A stretch of DNA of 55,400 bases. It comes from Flammeovirgaceae bacterium (GTDB lineage: Bacteria > Bacteroidota > Bacteroidia > Cytophagales > Cyclobacteriaceae). A program made the translations under genes and the position numbers. Location of the stretch: positions 2,398 to 57,797 of the forward strand of contig JAHEZH010000012.1 in the NCBI GenBank assembly GCA_023251155.1, read 5' to 3'. The notes beneath the pieces are model-generated. The model was given only the letters and a program-made list of their open reading frames with translations. It had not been told where the DNA came from and made no database searches. The number at the start of each line of letters is the position of its first letter. Position 1 is the first letter of the stretch. Positions 17,587-25,311 of the stretch are shown here, piece after piece.

Positions 17587-18168
17587 TTACATTAACTCGA
17601 AAGAAATGGGCAGGCTGTATTTGGCAGCAACTACTTTTCCGTTTTGTTTACCGGAAGTCCACTTCGGCATGGCAGATACCACGCGCACCGCTTCGTCTCT
17701 GAAAGCAGGATCTTCATCACCAATAACATCGGTTACTTCCACATTTCTGACAGTACCGTTTTCCGCTACGATGAAATCAACAAACACCGTTGCTTCAATT
17801 CCTTTGTCCTGAGCTTCCTGAGGATAGTTTACGTTGTCCTGAATGTATTGTCGGATAGCCGCTTCGCCACCCGGGAAAGAAGGTTCCACTTCGGTCTTGG
17901 TGTATACGATGTTCCCATCGGCATCTTTGTAGGTAGGTGAGGTTTTGGCCATCTCATCTCTTTCCATTCTCCATTTCTCCGCGCGTTCAGCGGCTTCTTT
18001 TTGTCTTTTAGCTCTTTTCTCCGCTGGGGTGAGTGCACCTGCTTCAGCGCCGGAGGCCGGTGCTTCGGTGGCTACGACTTCTTCCTGATTTTTTTCTGAT
18101 TTCGATCCGCAGGATTGCATGACAAAAAGGGCCAATGCCAGTGCGAAAAATGTTAAACTCGTTTTCAT
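17587..18168 (-). CDS. TonB C-terminal domain lipoprotein
   Basis: 193 aa. The N terminus is a lipoprotein signal with lipobox VMQSC (Cys20). A charged coiled segment (about 48-75, AEKRAKRQKEAAERAEKWRMERDEM) follows, then a TonB C-terminal domain at about 95-193: FPGGEAAIRQYIQDNVNYPQEAQDKGIEATVFVDFIVAENGTVRNVEVTDV...DEAVRVVSAMPKWTSGKQNGKVVAAKYSLPISFEL. Normal TonB is anchored by an N-terminal membrane helix and coupled to ExbBD. This protein has a lipid anchor and no proline-rich spacer, so it cannot be energised in the usual way. It may be an accessory or competing TonB-box binder. No exbB or exbD gene lies nearby. It has its own terminator. Confidence 0.88.
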   Translation of the reverse strand: MKTSLTFFALALALFVMQSCGSKSEKNQEEVVATEAPASGAEAGALTPAEKRAKRQKEAAERAEKWRMERDEMAKTSPTYKDADGNIVYTKTEVEPSFPGGEAAIRQYIQDNVNYPQEAQDKGIEATVFVDFIVAENGTVRNVEVTDVIGDEDPAFRDEAVRVVSAMPKWTSGKQNGKVVAAKYSLPISFELM

Positions 18169-18261
18169 GGTACTATAGGTTTATTGATTTAGTGTTCTAT
18201 ACCGATACCAGAGTAAAGCATATGCCTGATTTTGAGTATAGCGTAAAGGAGGTTTGCACCA

Positions 18262-18430
18262 GGTTTGGGGCGGCTGTTCAAAACTTATGAGTAAGGTTCT
18301 CCCCATCCTACCCGTTGATCGAATATTACATTGGTCAGGCGGGTGTCGTAAAGCGCCCTGCAGATTGTCGGATTTGCACCGCTTAGGAAAAGGAGTGACT
18401 TTATTAAGTTTGTAGCATCCACACCAAACC
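18262..18430 (+). ncRNA. Rod-shaped structured RNA, SRP-like or 6S-like
   Basis: A nested set of helices spans about 169 bases: GGTTTGG 18262-18268 with CCAAACC 18424-18430; GCTG 18273-18276 with TAGC 18413-18416; AAACTTA 18281-18287 with TAAGTTT 18405-18411; AGT 18290-18292 with ACT 18398-18400; CTCC 18299-18302 with GGAG 18392-18395; TCCTA 18306-18310 with TAGGA 18384-18388; CGAAT 18320-18324 with ATTTG 18372-18376; GGTC 18333-18336 with GATT 18363-18366; GGGTG 18341-18345 with CGCCC 18354-18358. The apical part, GGTCAGG, then a helix, then GCAG, and GGTTCTCCC upstream of it, recall bacterial 4.5S SRP RNA, but the GGAA tetraloop is absent. A long rod would also suit 6S RNA. It ends 10 bases before the DoxX-like gene, so a regulatory leader is also possible. 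Hand folding only. Confidence 0.5.
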
Positions 18431-18440
18431 AAAACGCTAA

Positions 18441-18833
18441 ATGAAAGCATATCCCACTTCATCGAAAGGAGCCATCATTGCAGGCCGCATTCTCTTTGTG
18501 CTTGCTGTCCTTTTCCTGCTGGTAGATGCCTTGATGAAAGTAGCCCAGGCTGAAGTATCCGTGAAGGGAAGTACTGATCTTGGCTGGCCTGCCGAACAGG
18601 TGCAAACAATTGGCCTACTACTGACCATCTTTACCATTCTATATATGATACCCCGCACTGCGATATTGGGAGCGGTATTGATTACGGCTTATTTGGGTGG
18701 TGCTGTAGCGGTCATGCTACGTGCCGGTCAGTTCAATCCTTTTCCTATTGTGTTCGGTATAGTGGTATGGGGTGCATTGTATTTGTTGGATGCGCGAGTG
18801 CGGTCGGTGATACCGCTGCGGAAAGCAGAGTAA
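18441..18833 (+). CDS. DoxX-like family membrane protein
   Basis: 130 aa with four hydrophobic segments (about 11-32, 52-70, 73-93 and 98-117). The pattern GRILFVLAVLFLLVDALMKV...GLLLTIFTILYMIPRTAILGAVLITAYLGGAVAVMLRAG...GVVVWGALYLLDARVRSVIPLR is the DoxX-like family signature in Bacteroidota. Members are small inner-membrane proteins, some linked to oxidative-stress responses, mostly uncharacterised. The start is the ATG 10 bases after the rod-shaped RNA, so the RNA would form nearly all of its leader if both are in one transcript. It stands convergent to the next gene. Confidence 0.85.
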   Translation: MKAYPTSSKGAIIAGRILFVLAVLFLLVDALMKVAQAEVSVKGSTDLGWPAEQVQTIGLLLTIFTILYMIPRTAILGAVLITAYLGGAVAVMLRAGQFNPFPIVFGIVVWGALYLLDARVRSVIPLRKAE

Positions 18834-18868
18834 AGCACATAACCAGAACGGATTGGCAGATACCTGAT

Positions 18869-19486
18869 TTACTTTTTTATTACGGTGTACAACTTCGTTC
18901 GGCTAATGACTGAGTCATAGCTCATAATTACGTGCTCCAATGTTTTTACAGGAGGAAATTCATTGGTCTGGTAGTTGCTCATCATGGGTTGAGTCACCAG
19001 TAGCTTCATGAGAATAAGCTGATCATTGAGTGTTTGAGTTCTTTGCCGGATCACCTCATTTGCCGCATCTACCTTAGCCATGCGCTCATTGGTTTTCATC
19101 TCAAGCGTTTTGAAGAGCGCACTCATTTCATGTTTTAGTGATGAATCGCTGAGCTGGTTGATGTAGGCATCAGCACTGGCCCAATAGCTTTGATTGTTTT
19201 GTGCATACCTGCGGTAAGCTTCCATACTATCGGATTTGATTTCGCTTAGCAGAGCAATGTCGTTATTGATCATTTTCAATTTCGGATCGTTAGTAAGCGC
19301 TTCTTCGTAAAGTTCATCGATGATGTTGGATGGATATCGTTTGGAATAAACGGATTCCTTTAGATTATCCTTTTCATCCAGTGCCTCAGGAGTTGGTTGG
19401 GCAGGAATTGTATTATCCTTCTTTTTGCTGCACGAGAAAATAATAAGTGATGAAATGACCAATAGGGAGAATAATTTTGAACTCAT
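18869..19486 (-). CDS. Helical lipoprotein of unknown function
   Basis: 205 aa. The signal peptide ends in the lipobox IFSC (Cys19), followed by a charged linker (SKKKDNTIPAQPTPEALDEKDN). The rest is predicted mostly helical from its heptad-like spacing: NNDIALLSEIKSDSMEAYRRYAQNNQSYWASADAYINQLSDSSLKHEMSALFKTLEMKTNERMAKVDAANEVI. I do not recognise a family. It lies 24 bases upstream of the convergent-free leftward fucosidase order, being transcribed after that gene in the same direction, so co-transcription with the fucosidase is possible (20923 to 19511, then 19486 to 18869). Confidence 0.75.
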   Translation of the reverse strand: MSSKLFSLLVISSLIIFSCSKKKDNTIPAQPTPEALDEKDNLKESVYSKRYPSNIIDELYEEALTNDPKLKMINNDIALLSEIKSDSMEAYRRYAQNNQSYWASADAYINQLSDSSLKHEMSALFKTLEMKTNERMAKVDAANEVIRQRTQTLNDQLILMKLLVTQPMMSNYQTNEFPPVKTLEHVIMSYDSVISRTKLYTVIKK

Positions 19487-19510
19487 GTAGCAGGAGATAA
19501 CAGTTCCAGA

Positions 19511-20923
19511 TCACTTCACCTCCAGCTCCACGATCGTATCCACCTCATTCATTTTTGATTTTGGAACTTTGATCGTCACCCCAAATTCATTTTCGATAAA
19601 CCGGATGGCGCTCTTATCTTCAAACATACGGGCGCTTATTACTTTTTTGTTTAGTTTGGGTAAGGTTAGTGTTTCGTCCTGCCAGTTAAGGATGTGTACA
19701 TAGTATTTATTTCCCTTCTGTGTCATCACCCCCCATTCGCGTGCAGACAGGGGCCCACCCTGGGTATCATAGATGGTTTCGCCATTGGCCTTGAGCCATT
19801 CACCCATTTGCTTTAAAAGGAATACGTGCTCCGGTTGAACCTTGCCATTGGGCATGGGACCTACATTGAGGAGAAAATTAGCACCATATCCGGCCGACTT
19901 CACCAAATATTGGATCAACTCTTTTTTTGTTTTATTCTTTCCATCCTGCAGGTTGAATCCCCACGAGTTGTTGATGGTCTCACACGTTTCTTTCGGCAGG
20001 TCACCAACTTTTTGCTCAGGTGAGAAACCTGTAGTGTTATGTCCGGGAAGGTCTTTCTCAAACATCTGGAAGTCTTCGCCCTCATACGGTGCGCGATGAT
20101 GATTACTTCCTACCAACGCAGCGGGTTGCAGCTGGTGTATGAGCTTGTAGGTTTTCTCCAGGCGCCAGTCGGCATCTTTCTTATCCCACATGCCATCAAA
20201 CCATATTCCGGCAACGGGGCCATAGTTGGTGAGCAACTCGGTCAGTTGTGCATCCATGTAATCCAGGTATTTATACCAGTTGCCGCTTTCAGGCCGGCCG
20301 GTATAATCATTGCCGGTAGTACCACGTGGAAAATAATCCGGATGGTGCCAGTCTAACTGTGAGTGATAAAAGAAAAGTTTGATGCCCTGGGCCTGGCATT
20401 CCTCGGCCAGCATCTTCAACACATCTTTGCTGTACGGTGTACTGTCAATGATGTTATAGTCCGATACTTTGCTGTCGTACATCGCAAACCCATCGTGGTG
20501 TTTGCTGGTGATGGTAATGTATTTCATACCGGCATCTTTGGCCATCATCACCCACTCTCTGGCGTTGAACTGAGTGGGATTAAAAAACGCAGGAAGTTTC
20601 TCGTAGGTCTTCACAGGAATACGCTGCTGATTCATGACCCATTCGCCATCGCCCAGCTGGCTGTATACCCCCCAGTGAATAAACATTCCGAAGCGGGCAC
20701 TTTCAAACCATTGGCGTGTCTTCAGGTTTTCTGCCGTAGGTTCGTATTTCCAGGGAGCTTGCTGAGCATGGAGGTTGGAAATGATTCCAATTACGAGGAT
20801 GAGTAGAAGGAATGGCTTTGGGCTTTGCGTTATAGACTGCGAGCGGGAACTGGGTGCTAAGAAGGGGATATGCTGTGATTTACTGCCTGCAGCCTGTAGC
20901 TTGTAACGGGTAGCCCTTTTCAT
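19511..20923 (-). CDS. Alpha-L-fucosidase, GH29
   Basis: 470 aa. Releases terminal L-fucose with retention. The GH29 barrel is clear: WFESARFGMFIHWGVYSQLGDGEWVMNQQRI, YITITSKHHDGFAMYDSKVSDYNI, and the nucleophile Asp243 in AGIWFDGMWD. A short beta domain ends the protein. The only in-frame ATG places a 40-residue, polar leader ahead of the hydrophobic signal (KPFLLLILVIGIISNLHAQ); this leader is encoded by an intergenic-type repeat sequence, so either the repeat supplies the start or a non-ATG start nearer the signal peptide is used. The enzyme is exported. The downstream gene is 24 bases away in the same direction. It diverges from aminopeptidase P across 44 bases. No SusCD pair is adjacent. 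Confidence 0.92.
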   Translation of the reverse strand: MKRATRYKLQAAGSKSQHIPFLAPSSRSQSITQSPKPFLLLILVIGIISNLHAQQAPWKYEPTAENLKTRQWFESARFGMFIHWGVYSQLGDGEWVMNQQRIPVKTYEKLPAFFNPTQFNAREWVMMAKDAGMKYITITSKHHDGFAMYDSKVSDYNIIDSTPYSKDVLKMLAEECQAQGIKLFFYHSQLDWHHPDYFPRGTTGNDYTGRPESGNWYKYLDYMDAQLTELLTNYGPVAGIWFDGMWDKKDADWRLEKTYKLIHQLQPAALVGSNHHRAPYEGEDFQMFEKDLPGHNTTGFSPEQKVGDLPKETCETINNSWGFNLQDGKNKTKKELIQYLVKSAGYGANFLLNVGPMPNGKVQPEHVFLLKQMGEWLKANGETIYDTQGGPLSAREWGVMTQKGNKYYVHILNWQDETLTLPKLNKKVISARMFEDKSAIRFIENEFGVTIKVPKSKMNEVDTIVELEVK

Positions 20924-20967
20924 AATGTTTTATTTAAATTGCGCTCGATAAATGTAATGACTCTGAC

Positions 20968-22266
20968 ATGAGATACGAAACCATTGGCAAAGAACTTTTT
21001 GTTACTAACCGCAAGCGCCTGGTAAAAGAACTGAAGCCGAATTCCCTTGCGCTGTTCAACTCCAACGACATCATGCCTACTAATGCGGATGGCACCATGC
21101 CCTTCCGGCAGAACAGCGACTTGTTTTACCTTACGGGAATCAACCAGGAAGAAAGCATACTGCTGGTCTGCCCCGGTTTTCCGGATGCGAAGTACCGTGA
21201 AATATTGTTTCTGCGCGAGCCCAGCGAACACCTTGAAAAGTGGGAAGGCCACAAGCTGACCAAGAAGGAAGCACAGGAGATTTCCGGTATTGAAACGATC
21301 GTGTGGACTTCCGGATTCAATTCACTTTTTCATCACATCATGGTGATGGGTGGTACCGAGCATGTGTATCTCAACACCAACGAACACTACCGCTCGGATG
21401 TAGTAGTGCAAACCCGCGATGCCCGTTTTATTGACTGGTGCAAGACTGCTTATCCCCTGCATACCTACACCCGCGTAGCGCCGGTGATGTCGGCCTTGCG
21501 CAGGATAAAGCAGAGGCGTGAGATTGAACTGATGCAACAGGCCTGTGATATTACCGAGAAAGGATTTCGCAGAGTGCTGAAGTTGGTAAAGCCGGGTGTT
21601 ACCGAATACCAGATCGAAGCAGAGTATGTGCACGAGTTTATCAGCAACCAGTCGAAGGGATTTGCTTATACACCGATCATCGCCAGCGGTGCGAACAATG
21701 TTGTGCTTCACTATATCGAGAACAGCAGGGAGTGCAAGGCAGGCGATCTGATATTGCTGGATGTAGCGGCAGAGTTTGCCAACTACAATTCGGATCTTAC
21801 ACGCACCATTCCGGTAAGTGGCCGCTTTACCAAACGCCAGAAGGACGTCTATAATGCTGTACTTCGCATCATGCGTCAGGCACACAAAATGCTTCGCCCC
21901 AGCGTAGTGTATTTTGATTACCAGAAAGAAATCGAGAAGCTGATGGAGAGCGAGCTGCTTGGCCTGAAGCTGATCGACAAAACCGACATTAAAAATCAGG
22001 ACAAGAGTAATCCTGCGTACAAAAAGTATTTCTACCACGGCACTTCACACATGCTGGGCCTGGATGTGCACGATGTAGGCAATATGTACGATAAAGTACA
22101 GGTCGGTTCCGTATGGACGATTGAGCCTGGTATCTATATTAAAGAAGAAGGATTTGGTGTACGTATTGAGAACAACGTGGTCATTCAGAAAGACAGGAAC
22201 TATGACCTGATGCGTAACATACCGGTAGAGGCAGAAGAGATTGAATCGATTATGAACAGTAAATAA
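20968..22266 (+). CDS. pepP: Xaa-Pro aminopeptidase, M24B
   Basis: 432 aa, cytoplasmic. Removes the N-terminal residue from peptides with proline second. An N-terminal creatinase-like domain (about 1-175, with FRQNSDLFYLTGINQEES) is followed by the pita-bread catalytic domain. All five dimetal ligands are visible: Asp265 and Asp276 in LLDVAAEFANYNSDLTRT, His361 in HGTSHMLGLDVHD, Glu386 in TIEPGIYI and Glu401 in VRIENNV. Length is usual for PepP. The ATG is the first in frame and lies 44 bases from the divergent fucosidase start, so both promoters must share a very short region. A DUF4198 gene follows after 78 bases and may be co-transcribed. Confidence 0.95.
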   Translation: MRYETIGKELFVTNRKRLVKELKPNSLALFNSNDIMPTNADGTMPFRQNSDLFYLTGINQEESILLVCPGFPDAKYREILFLREPSEHLEKWEGHKLTKKEAQEISGIETIVWTSGFNSLFHHIMVMGGTEHVYLNTNEHYRSDVVVQTRDARFIDWCKTAYPLHTYTRVAPVMSALRRIKQRREIELMQQACDITEKGFRRVLKLVKPGVTEYQIEAEYVHEFISNQSKGFAYTPIIASGANNVVLHYIENSRECKAGDLILLDVAAEFANYNSDLTRTIPVSGRFTKRQKDVYNAVLRIMRQAHKMLRPSVVYFDYQKEIEKLMESELLGLKLIDKTDIKNQDKSNPAYKKYFYHGTSHMLGLDVHDVGNMYDKVQVGSVWTIEPGIYIKEEGFGVRIENNVVIQKDRNYDLMRNIPVEAEEIESIMNSK

Positions 22267-22344
22267 AGCTGACCAGAAGCAGTTGATAAAGTGAATATTT
22301 TGTCAACTGTCAATGGATTGTTTGTCAAATGGATTAGAGTAATA

Positions 22345-23139
22345 ATGAAAAAAATAACCGTAATCATAGCCGTCTTCTTTATCACCGTATTGGCCGATGC
22401 GCACGAGTTCTGGCTGCAGCCGAAAAAGTATCGCTATGCGGTAGGAGAGGAGATGAAGGTGGATTTTATGGTGGGAGAGAATTTCTCCGGTGAGCATTGG
22501 GATCTTGGCAAGCATAAAGTGGAGAAACTGGATGTTCATTTTCTGGGAGGCACCGCCAATCTTATTCAGCAGGTAAAACCGACCAAGGGTAATAATCTTG
22601 TTTACCAATTACCTAAAGAAGGCACGTACCTGCTCGCCCTGCAAAGCAACGCTGCATTTATTGAACTGGAGGGTGCAAAGTTTACCGAATACCTGAAAGA
22701 AGATGGCCTGGATGAAATTCTTGATCTGCGCGATCAGAAAGGGATATCCGCTCAGCCCGCGAAAGAGTTCTACCAGCGCTTCGCCAAAGTACTGGTGCAG
22801 GCCGGGAGCAAAACCGACAACACCTGGAAGAAGATGGTGAACTACCCGATTGAAATTGTTCCGTTGAGCAATCCGTATGACCTGAAGAGTGGGGATTACC
22901 TGGAGTGTCGGGTAATGTATAACGGCAAAGCCAGCGCACATCAGATGGTGAAAGTATGGAGCCATATCGGCAACAAGATATTTTTGCAGAACATCTATAC
23001 CGAGAATGACGGCACAATCAAGTTTCCCATCAGCAGCACCGGCCCATGGATGGTGAGTACCGTAAAGATGGTACCATCAGCAAAACCGGGAGCCGACTAT
23101 CACAGTATGTGGGCAAGTTTGGTATTTGGCATTGAATAA
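22345..23139 (+). CDS. DUF4198 secreted protein
   Basis: 264 aa from ATG 22345, which begins a standard signal peptide (MKKITVIIAVFFITVLADA); the in-frame ATG at 22291 would add 18 residues without signal character. The mature protein starts HEFWLQPKKYRYAVGEEMKVDFMVGENF, the hallmark of DUF4198, a periplasmic beta-sandwich domain related to proteins found with metal (nickel, cobalt) or TonB uptake systems. The conserved His at the mature N terminus could bind metal. The C-terminal half repeats the beta pattern (LSNPYDLKSGDYLECRVMYNGKASAHQMVKVWS). No metal transporter gene is adjacent, so its role is open. It follows pepP by 78 bases in the same direction. Confidence 0.85.
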   Translation: MKKITVIIAVFFITVLADAHEFWLQPKKYRYAVGEEMKVDFMVGENFSGEHWDLGKHKVEKLDVHFLGGTANLIQQVKPTKGNNLVYQLPKEGTYLLALQSNAAFIELEGAKFTEYLKEDGLDEILDLRDQKGISAQPAKEFYQRFAKVLVQAGSKTDNTWKKMVNYPIEIVPLSNPYDLKSGDYLECRVMYNGKASAHQMVKVWSHIGNKIFLQNIYTENDGTIKFPISSTGPWMVSTVKMVPSAKPGADYHSMWASLVFGIE

Positions 23140-23207
23140 ATGACGAATACCAAAATTGGAATAGAAAGAGCACACTTGATTCGTACTTCGTAAATCGTAA
23201 TCGCTAC

Positions 23208-23621
23208 ATGAAAATGATTCATTCCGAAAAAGCACCCGAACCCGTTGGTTTATATCCTCACGCGAGAAGAGTAGGTAATTTGCTTTTCCTCTCGGGAGTG
23301 GGGCCACGCAAACGAGGCTCGAAAGAGATACCCGGCGTAACGCTGGATGGGAACGGAAATGTCATTGCTTACGATATCGAACAACAATGCCGTTCTGTAT
23401 TCGAAAACGTGAAGCTGATATTGGAAGCATCCGGAGCCACGTGGGAAAGTCTGGTAGATGTAACCGTGTTTCTCACCAACATGAAGAACGATTTTCCGAT
23501 CTACAATAAAATCTATGCAGAATACTTCCAAACCAACCAACCCTGCCGCACTACGGTAGAGGTCCTTTCATTACCCACACCCATTGCTATCGAGTTGAAG
23601 TGTATTGCTACAATGGAGTAG
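23208..23621 (+). CDS. RidA family protein, 2-aminomuconate deaminase-like
   Basis: 137 aa. The RidA/YjgF/UK114 fold forms trimers with active sites at the subunit interfaces and typically deaminates reactive enamines or imines. The opening GLYPHARRVGNLLFLSGVGPRKRG and the DIEQQCRSVFENVKLILEASG segment match the branch that contains 2-aminomuconate deaminase, and the substrate-carboxylate Arg is present in CRTTVEV. No other gene of 2-aminophenol or tryptophan catabolism is adjacent. An ALDH7-like dehydrogenase lies 7 kb away and is not obviously linked. A general imine-clearing role is therefore as likely as a pathway role. Start could be ATG 23208 or 23214. Confidence 0.88.
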   Translation: MKMIHSEKAPEPVGLYPHARRVGNLLFLSGVGPRKRGSKEIPGVTLDGNGNVIAYDIEQQCRSVFENVKLILEASGATWESLVDVTVFLTNMKNDFPIYNKIYAEYFQTNQPCRTTVEVLSLPTPIAIELKCIATME

Positions 23622-23674
23622 TCCATTGGTAAATCAATTGAAGATGATTTATGAAGGGAGAACTCATACATACA

Positions 23675-23720
23675 CCGTCATTTCGCGGGGGGCACGACCC
23701 AAGCAATCCCGCATGACGAA
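23675..23720. repeat. Dispersed repeat, copy A
   Basis: CCGTCATTTCGCGG, then a G/C-rich middle and CAAGCAATCCCGCATGACG. The same words occur inverted at about 25258-25296 and partly at 27184-27220. The ends (CGTCAT and ATGACG) are mutually inverted, so the unit can fold back. It resembles the GTCATT...AAGCAATC repeats common between genes of many bacteria. Confidence 0.65.
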
Positions 23721-23793
23721 GTCAGGGGGTGGAGATCTGGTTTTCCTTGTTAGCTCTTTGCTCTCATCAATTGCATTTCATTATAGGGCTGTC

Positions 23794-23819
23794 ACTTTTT
23801 TGTCTTGACACAAAAAAGT
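23794..23819. terminator. Symmetric terminator-like hairpin
   Basis: ACTTTTTTGT (23794-23803) pairs with ACAAAAAAGT (23810-23819) around CTTGAC. Its A/T arms would work in either direction. It lies 28 bases past the stop of the leftward XRE regulator. The surrounding words also look like a dispersed repeat. Confidence 0.5.
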
Positions 23820-23846
23820 AACCAAAAAAAGTCAAGGCCGAAGAAT

Positions 23847-24053
23847 TTACCGGTTCGATACCAAAAGATCCCTCACATCTCTCTTCAGCGCTTTTGAAAT
23901 TTCAAAAAGCATTTCAAGGGAAGGTTGCTGCGTATTGGTGCACCATCGGGATACCGTAGGCTCGGCCACTTTAATTTGTTCAGCCAGCTCTTTGTTGGTT
24001 TTTCCTTCCTCCGCCAGAACGGCTTTAATTCTATTTAAGACCTGTTTTTTCAT
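23847..24053 (-). CDS. XRE-family transcriptional regulator (single HTH)
   Basis: 68 aa, one Cro/C1-type helix-turn-helix: MKKQVLNRIKAVLAEEGKTNKELAEQIKVAEPTVSRWCTNTQQPSLEMLFEISKALKRDVRDLL, with the recognition helix at about 31-41. There is no sensory domain, so it would act as a simple DNA-binding repressor, possibly dimeric. It diverges from a HEPN-domain gene across 224 bases that carry an AATAACCAT repeat array at 24114-24175, a likely operator. This arrangement suggests control of itself and of the HEPN gene. Known small XRE proteins next to HEPN genes often act as antitoxins, but nothing here proves toxicity. Confidence 0.88.
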   Translation of the reverse strand: MKKQVLNRIKAVLAEEGKTNKELAEQIKVAEPTVSRWCTNTQQPSLEMLFEISKALKRDVRDLLVSNR

Positions 24054-24113
24054 TGTACTATGAAAGGGTGTCTGTAAATATAATAAGTCGTAAGTTGCTG
24101 ATTTAGAGCACTG

Positions 24114-24175
24114 TAATAACCATTTAAAGTATTTTAATAACCATATGGATTAATTTTAAAATCTTAATGGTTATT
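24114..24175. promoter_or_regulatory. Phased AATAACCAT repeats, candidate XRE operator
   Basis: TAATAACCAT at 24114-24123 and again at 24135-24144 (start to start 21 bases), and the inverted ATGGTTATT at 24167-24175. The spacings of about 21 and 31 bases are two and three helical turns, so all three face the same side of the DNA. They lie between the divergent XRE and HEPN genes. Confidence 0.55.
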
Positions 24176-24277
24176 TTTATTACTATAAAAAAAATCCATT
24201 GATGAGAACAATGGCAGGCTTCGCCATCATGCAGATGCGAAGTAGAAAACAACAGGCCGACAAAAACAAATGAGTCT

Positions 24278-25126
24278 ATGCGCACCGAGCTTCCCTGCGT
24301 CACTCCTCAACAACATCTGTTAATCCAGCAAACTATTTCCAGGCTGGTTGAAGCCACGCATCCGGAAAAAATCATCTGCTACGGCCTGCGTATAAAGAAC
24401 AATATGAAATGGAGTAGCTTCCCGGATCAGGTGGAAAGTGAAAGTGGCATCAGCCTGGACCTGCTCATCATTATTCTGGACAAAGACAAGCGTAAACGGG
24501 AGAATGTATGTGATCATGCCGATACGATCTCCAACGATATGGTCCGGTTGATAACCGTGGTGCATAGCGTGGATGCCGTAAACGAAAATCTGGAAAACGG
24601 CAATCTCTTCTTTACCACACTTTATCAATCAGGCATACTGATCTATGACCATAACACCACTCCCTTGAGTGAACCTGCCCTCAAAACAATCAGTGAAACT
24701 TTTACAATGGCCAACCGGCGGAAAGGAGACCTCGCGCGACTGTTTTTTGAGACGGCCTGCGATGCGATGCAAAAAGAGCGTCATGAAATTGCCGTATTCG
24801 CGCTGCATCAGGCCGTAGAACTTACCTGCACCGCCCTGCTACGCACCTGCCTGGGCTACAAGCCCAACACCCACAGCATCAACAAGCTGTTTATGTTACT
24901 GGAAAATACTCCGGTGCGGATTGATAGCATCTTTCCCCGAACCGCTGCGGAGGATGTCGCTGTTTTCAACATACTTCAGCGTGGCTACTCCGACGTGAGG
25001 TATAAGGAAGAGTACTCCGTTACGGGCGACAAAGTCACTATGCTGATAGCACGTGTGCGTCAGTTTCAGATCGCTGCCTTCCGTCTTTGCCAGAATCAAT
25101 GGAATCATCCAACCTCAACACCATGA
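24278..25126 (+). CDS. HEPN-domain protein with degenerate nucleotidyltransferase-like N terminus
   Basis: 282 aa, no signal peptide. The C-terminal part (about 145-275) has the HEPN four-helix pattern: DLARLFFETACDAMQKERHEIAVFALHQAVELTCTALLRTCLGYKPNTHSINKLFMLL, ending ILQRGYSDVRYKEEYSVT. The N-terminal part looks like a minimal nucleotidyltransferase reduced to its scaffold: KIICYGLRI where active enzymes have a GS motif, and SLDLLIIIL keeping only one Asp of the expected pair. The strict RX4-6H ribonuclease motif of toxic HEPN proteins is not clear (nearest is R...NTH with wider spacing). It may be a fused, inactivated MNT-HEPN module that binds RNA or nucleotides. It diverges from a small XRE regulator. 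Confidence 0.75.
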   Translation: MRTELPCVTPQQHLLIQQTISRLVEATHPEKIICYGLRIKNNMKWSSFPDQVESESGISLDLLIIILDKDKRKRENVCDHADTISNDMVRLITVVHSVDAVNENLENGNLFFTTLYQSGILIYDHNTTPLSEPALKTISETFTMANRRKGDLARLFFETACDAMQKERHEIAVFALHQAVELTCTALLRTCLGYKPNTHSINKLFMLLENTPVRIDSIFPRTAAEDVAVFNILQRGYSDVRYKEEYSVTGDKVTMLIARVRQFQIAAFRLCQNQWNHPTSTP

Positions 25127-25256
25127 GTACAGAAGCACGATACCCGATGAATTCAGGATGATGTGTGATTACATGGAGGTATCACCCCGTGCTTTTCTTG
25201 AAAAGTTTATACAGTAGAGTGTAGTAGCGTGTAATGAATGAAGCGTTGATTTCGTA

Positions 25257-25297
25257 GGGTGGGATTGTTTTGGTCATTCCTCCGCGAAATGACGGTA
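25257..25297. repeat. Dispersed repeat, copy B (inverted relative to A)
   Basis: GGTGGGATTGTTTTGGTCAT, then TCCTCCGCGAAATGACGGTA. Its reverse complement matches the copy at 23675-23720 with few changes. It sits in the 185-base gap between the HEPN gene and the convergent DUF2314 lipoprotein gene. Confidence 0.65.
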
Positions 25298-25311
25298 CCT
25301 TATGGTTTTTG

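Noticed and set aside
18262..18430. Cobalamin or TPP riboswitch before the DoxX-like gene
   Set aside because: GGTGCAAATCC-like words appear only on the opposite strand and the core motifs of these riboswitches are missing.
18181..18462. Open frame of 93 aa on the minus strand across the region before the DoxX-like gene
   Set aside because: It lacks protein-like composition, covers the rod-shaped RNA fold and overlaps the start of the DoxX-like gene; it is a shadow.
23605..23808. 67-aa plus-strand frame after the RidA gene
   Set aside because: It overlaps the RidA stop, runs through a dispersed repeat and has no protein-like pattern.
24278..25126. Calling the HEPN gene and XRE gene a proven toxin-antitoxin system
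   Set aside because: The strict RX4-6H motif and a functional nucleotidyltransferase motif are not visible, so toxicity is only a possibility.
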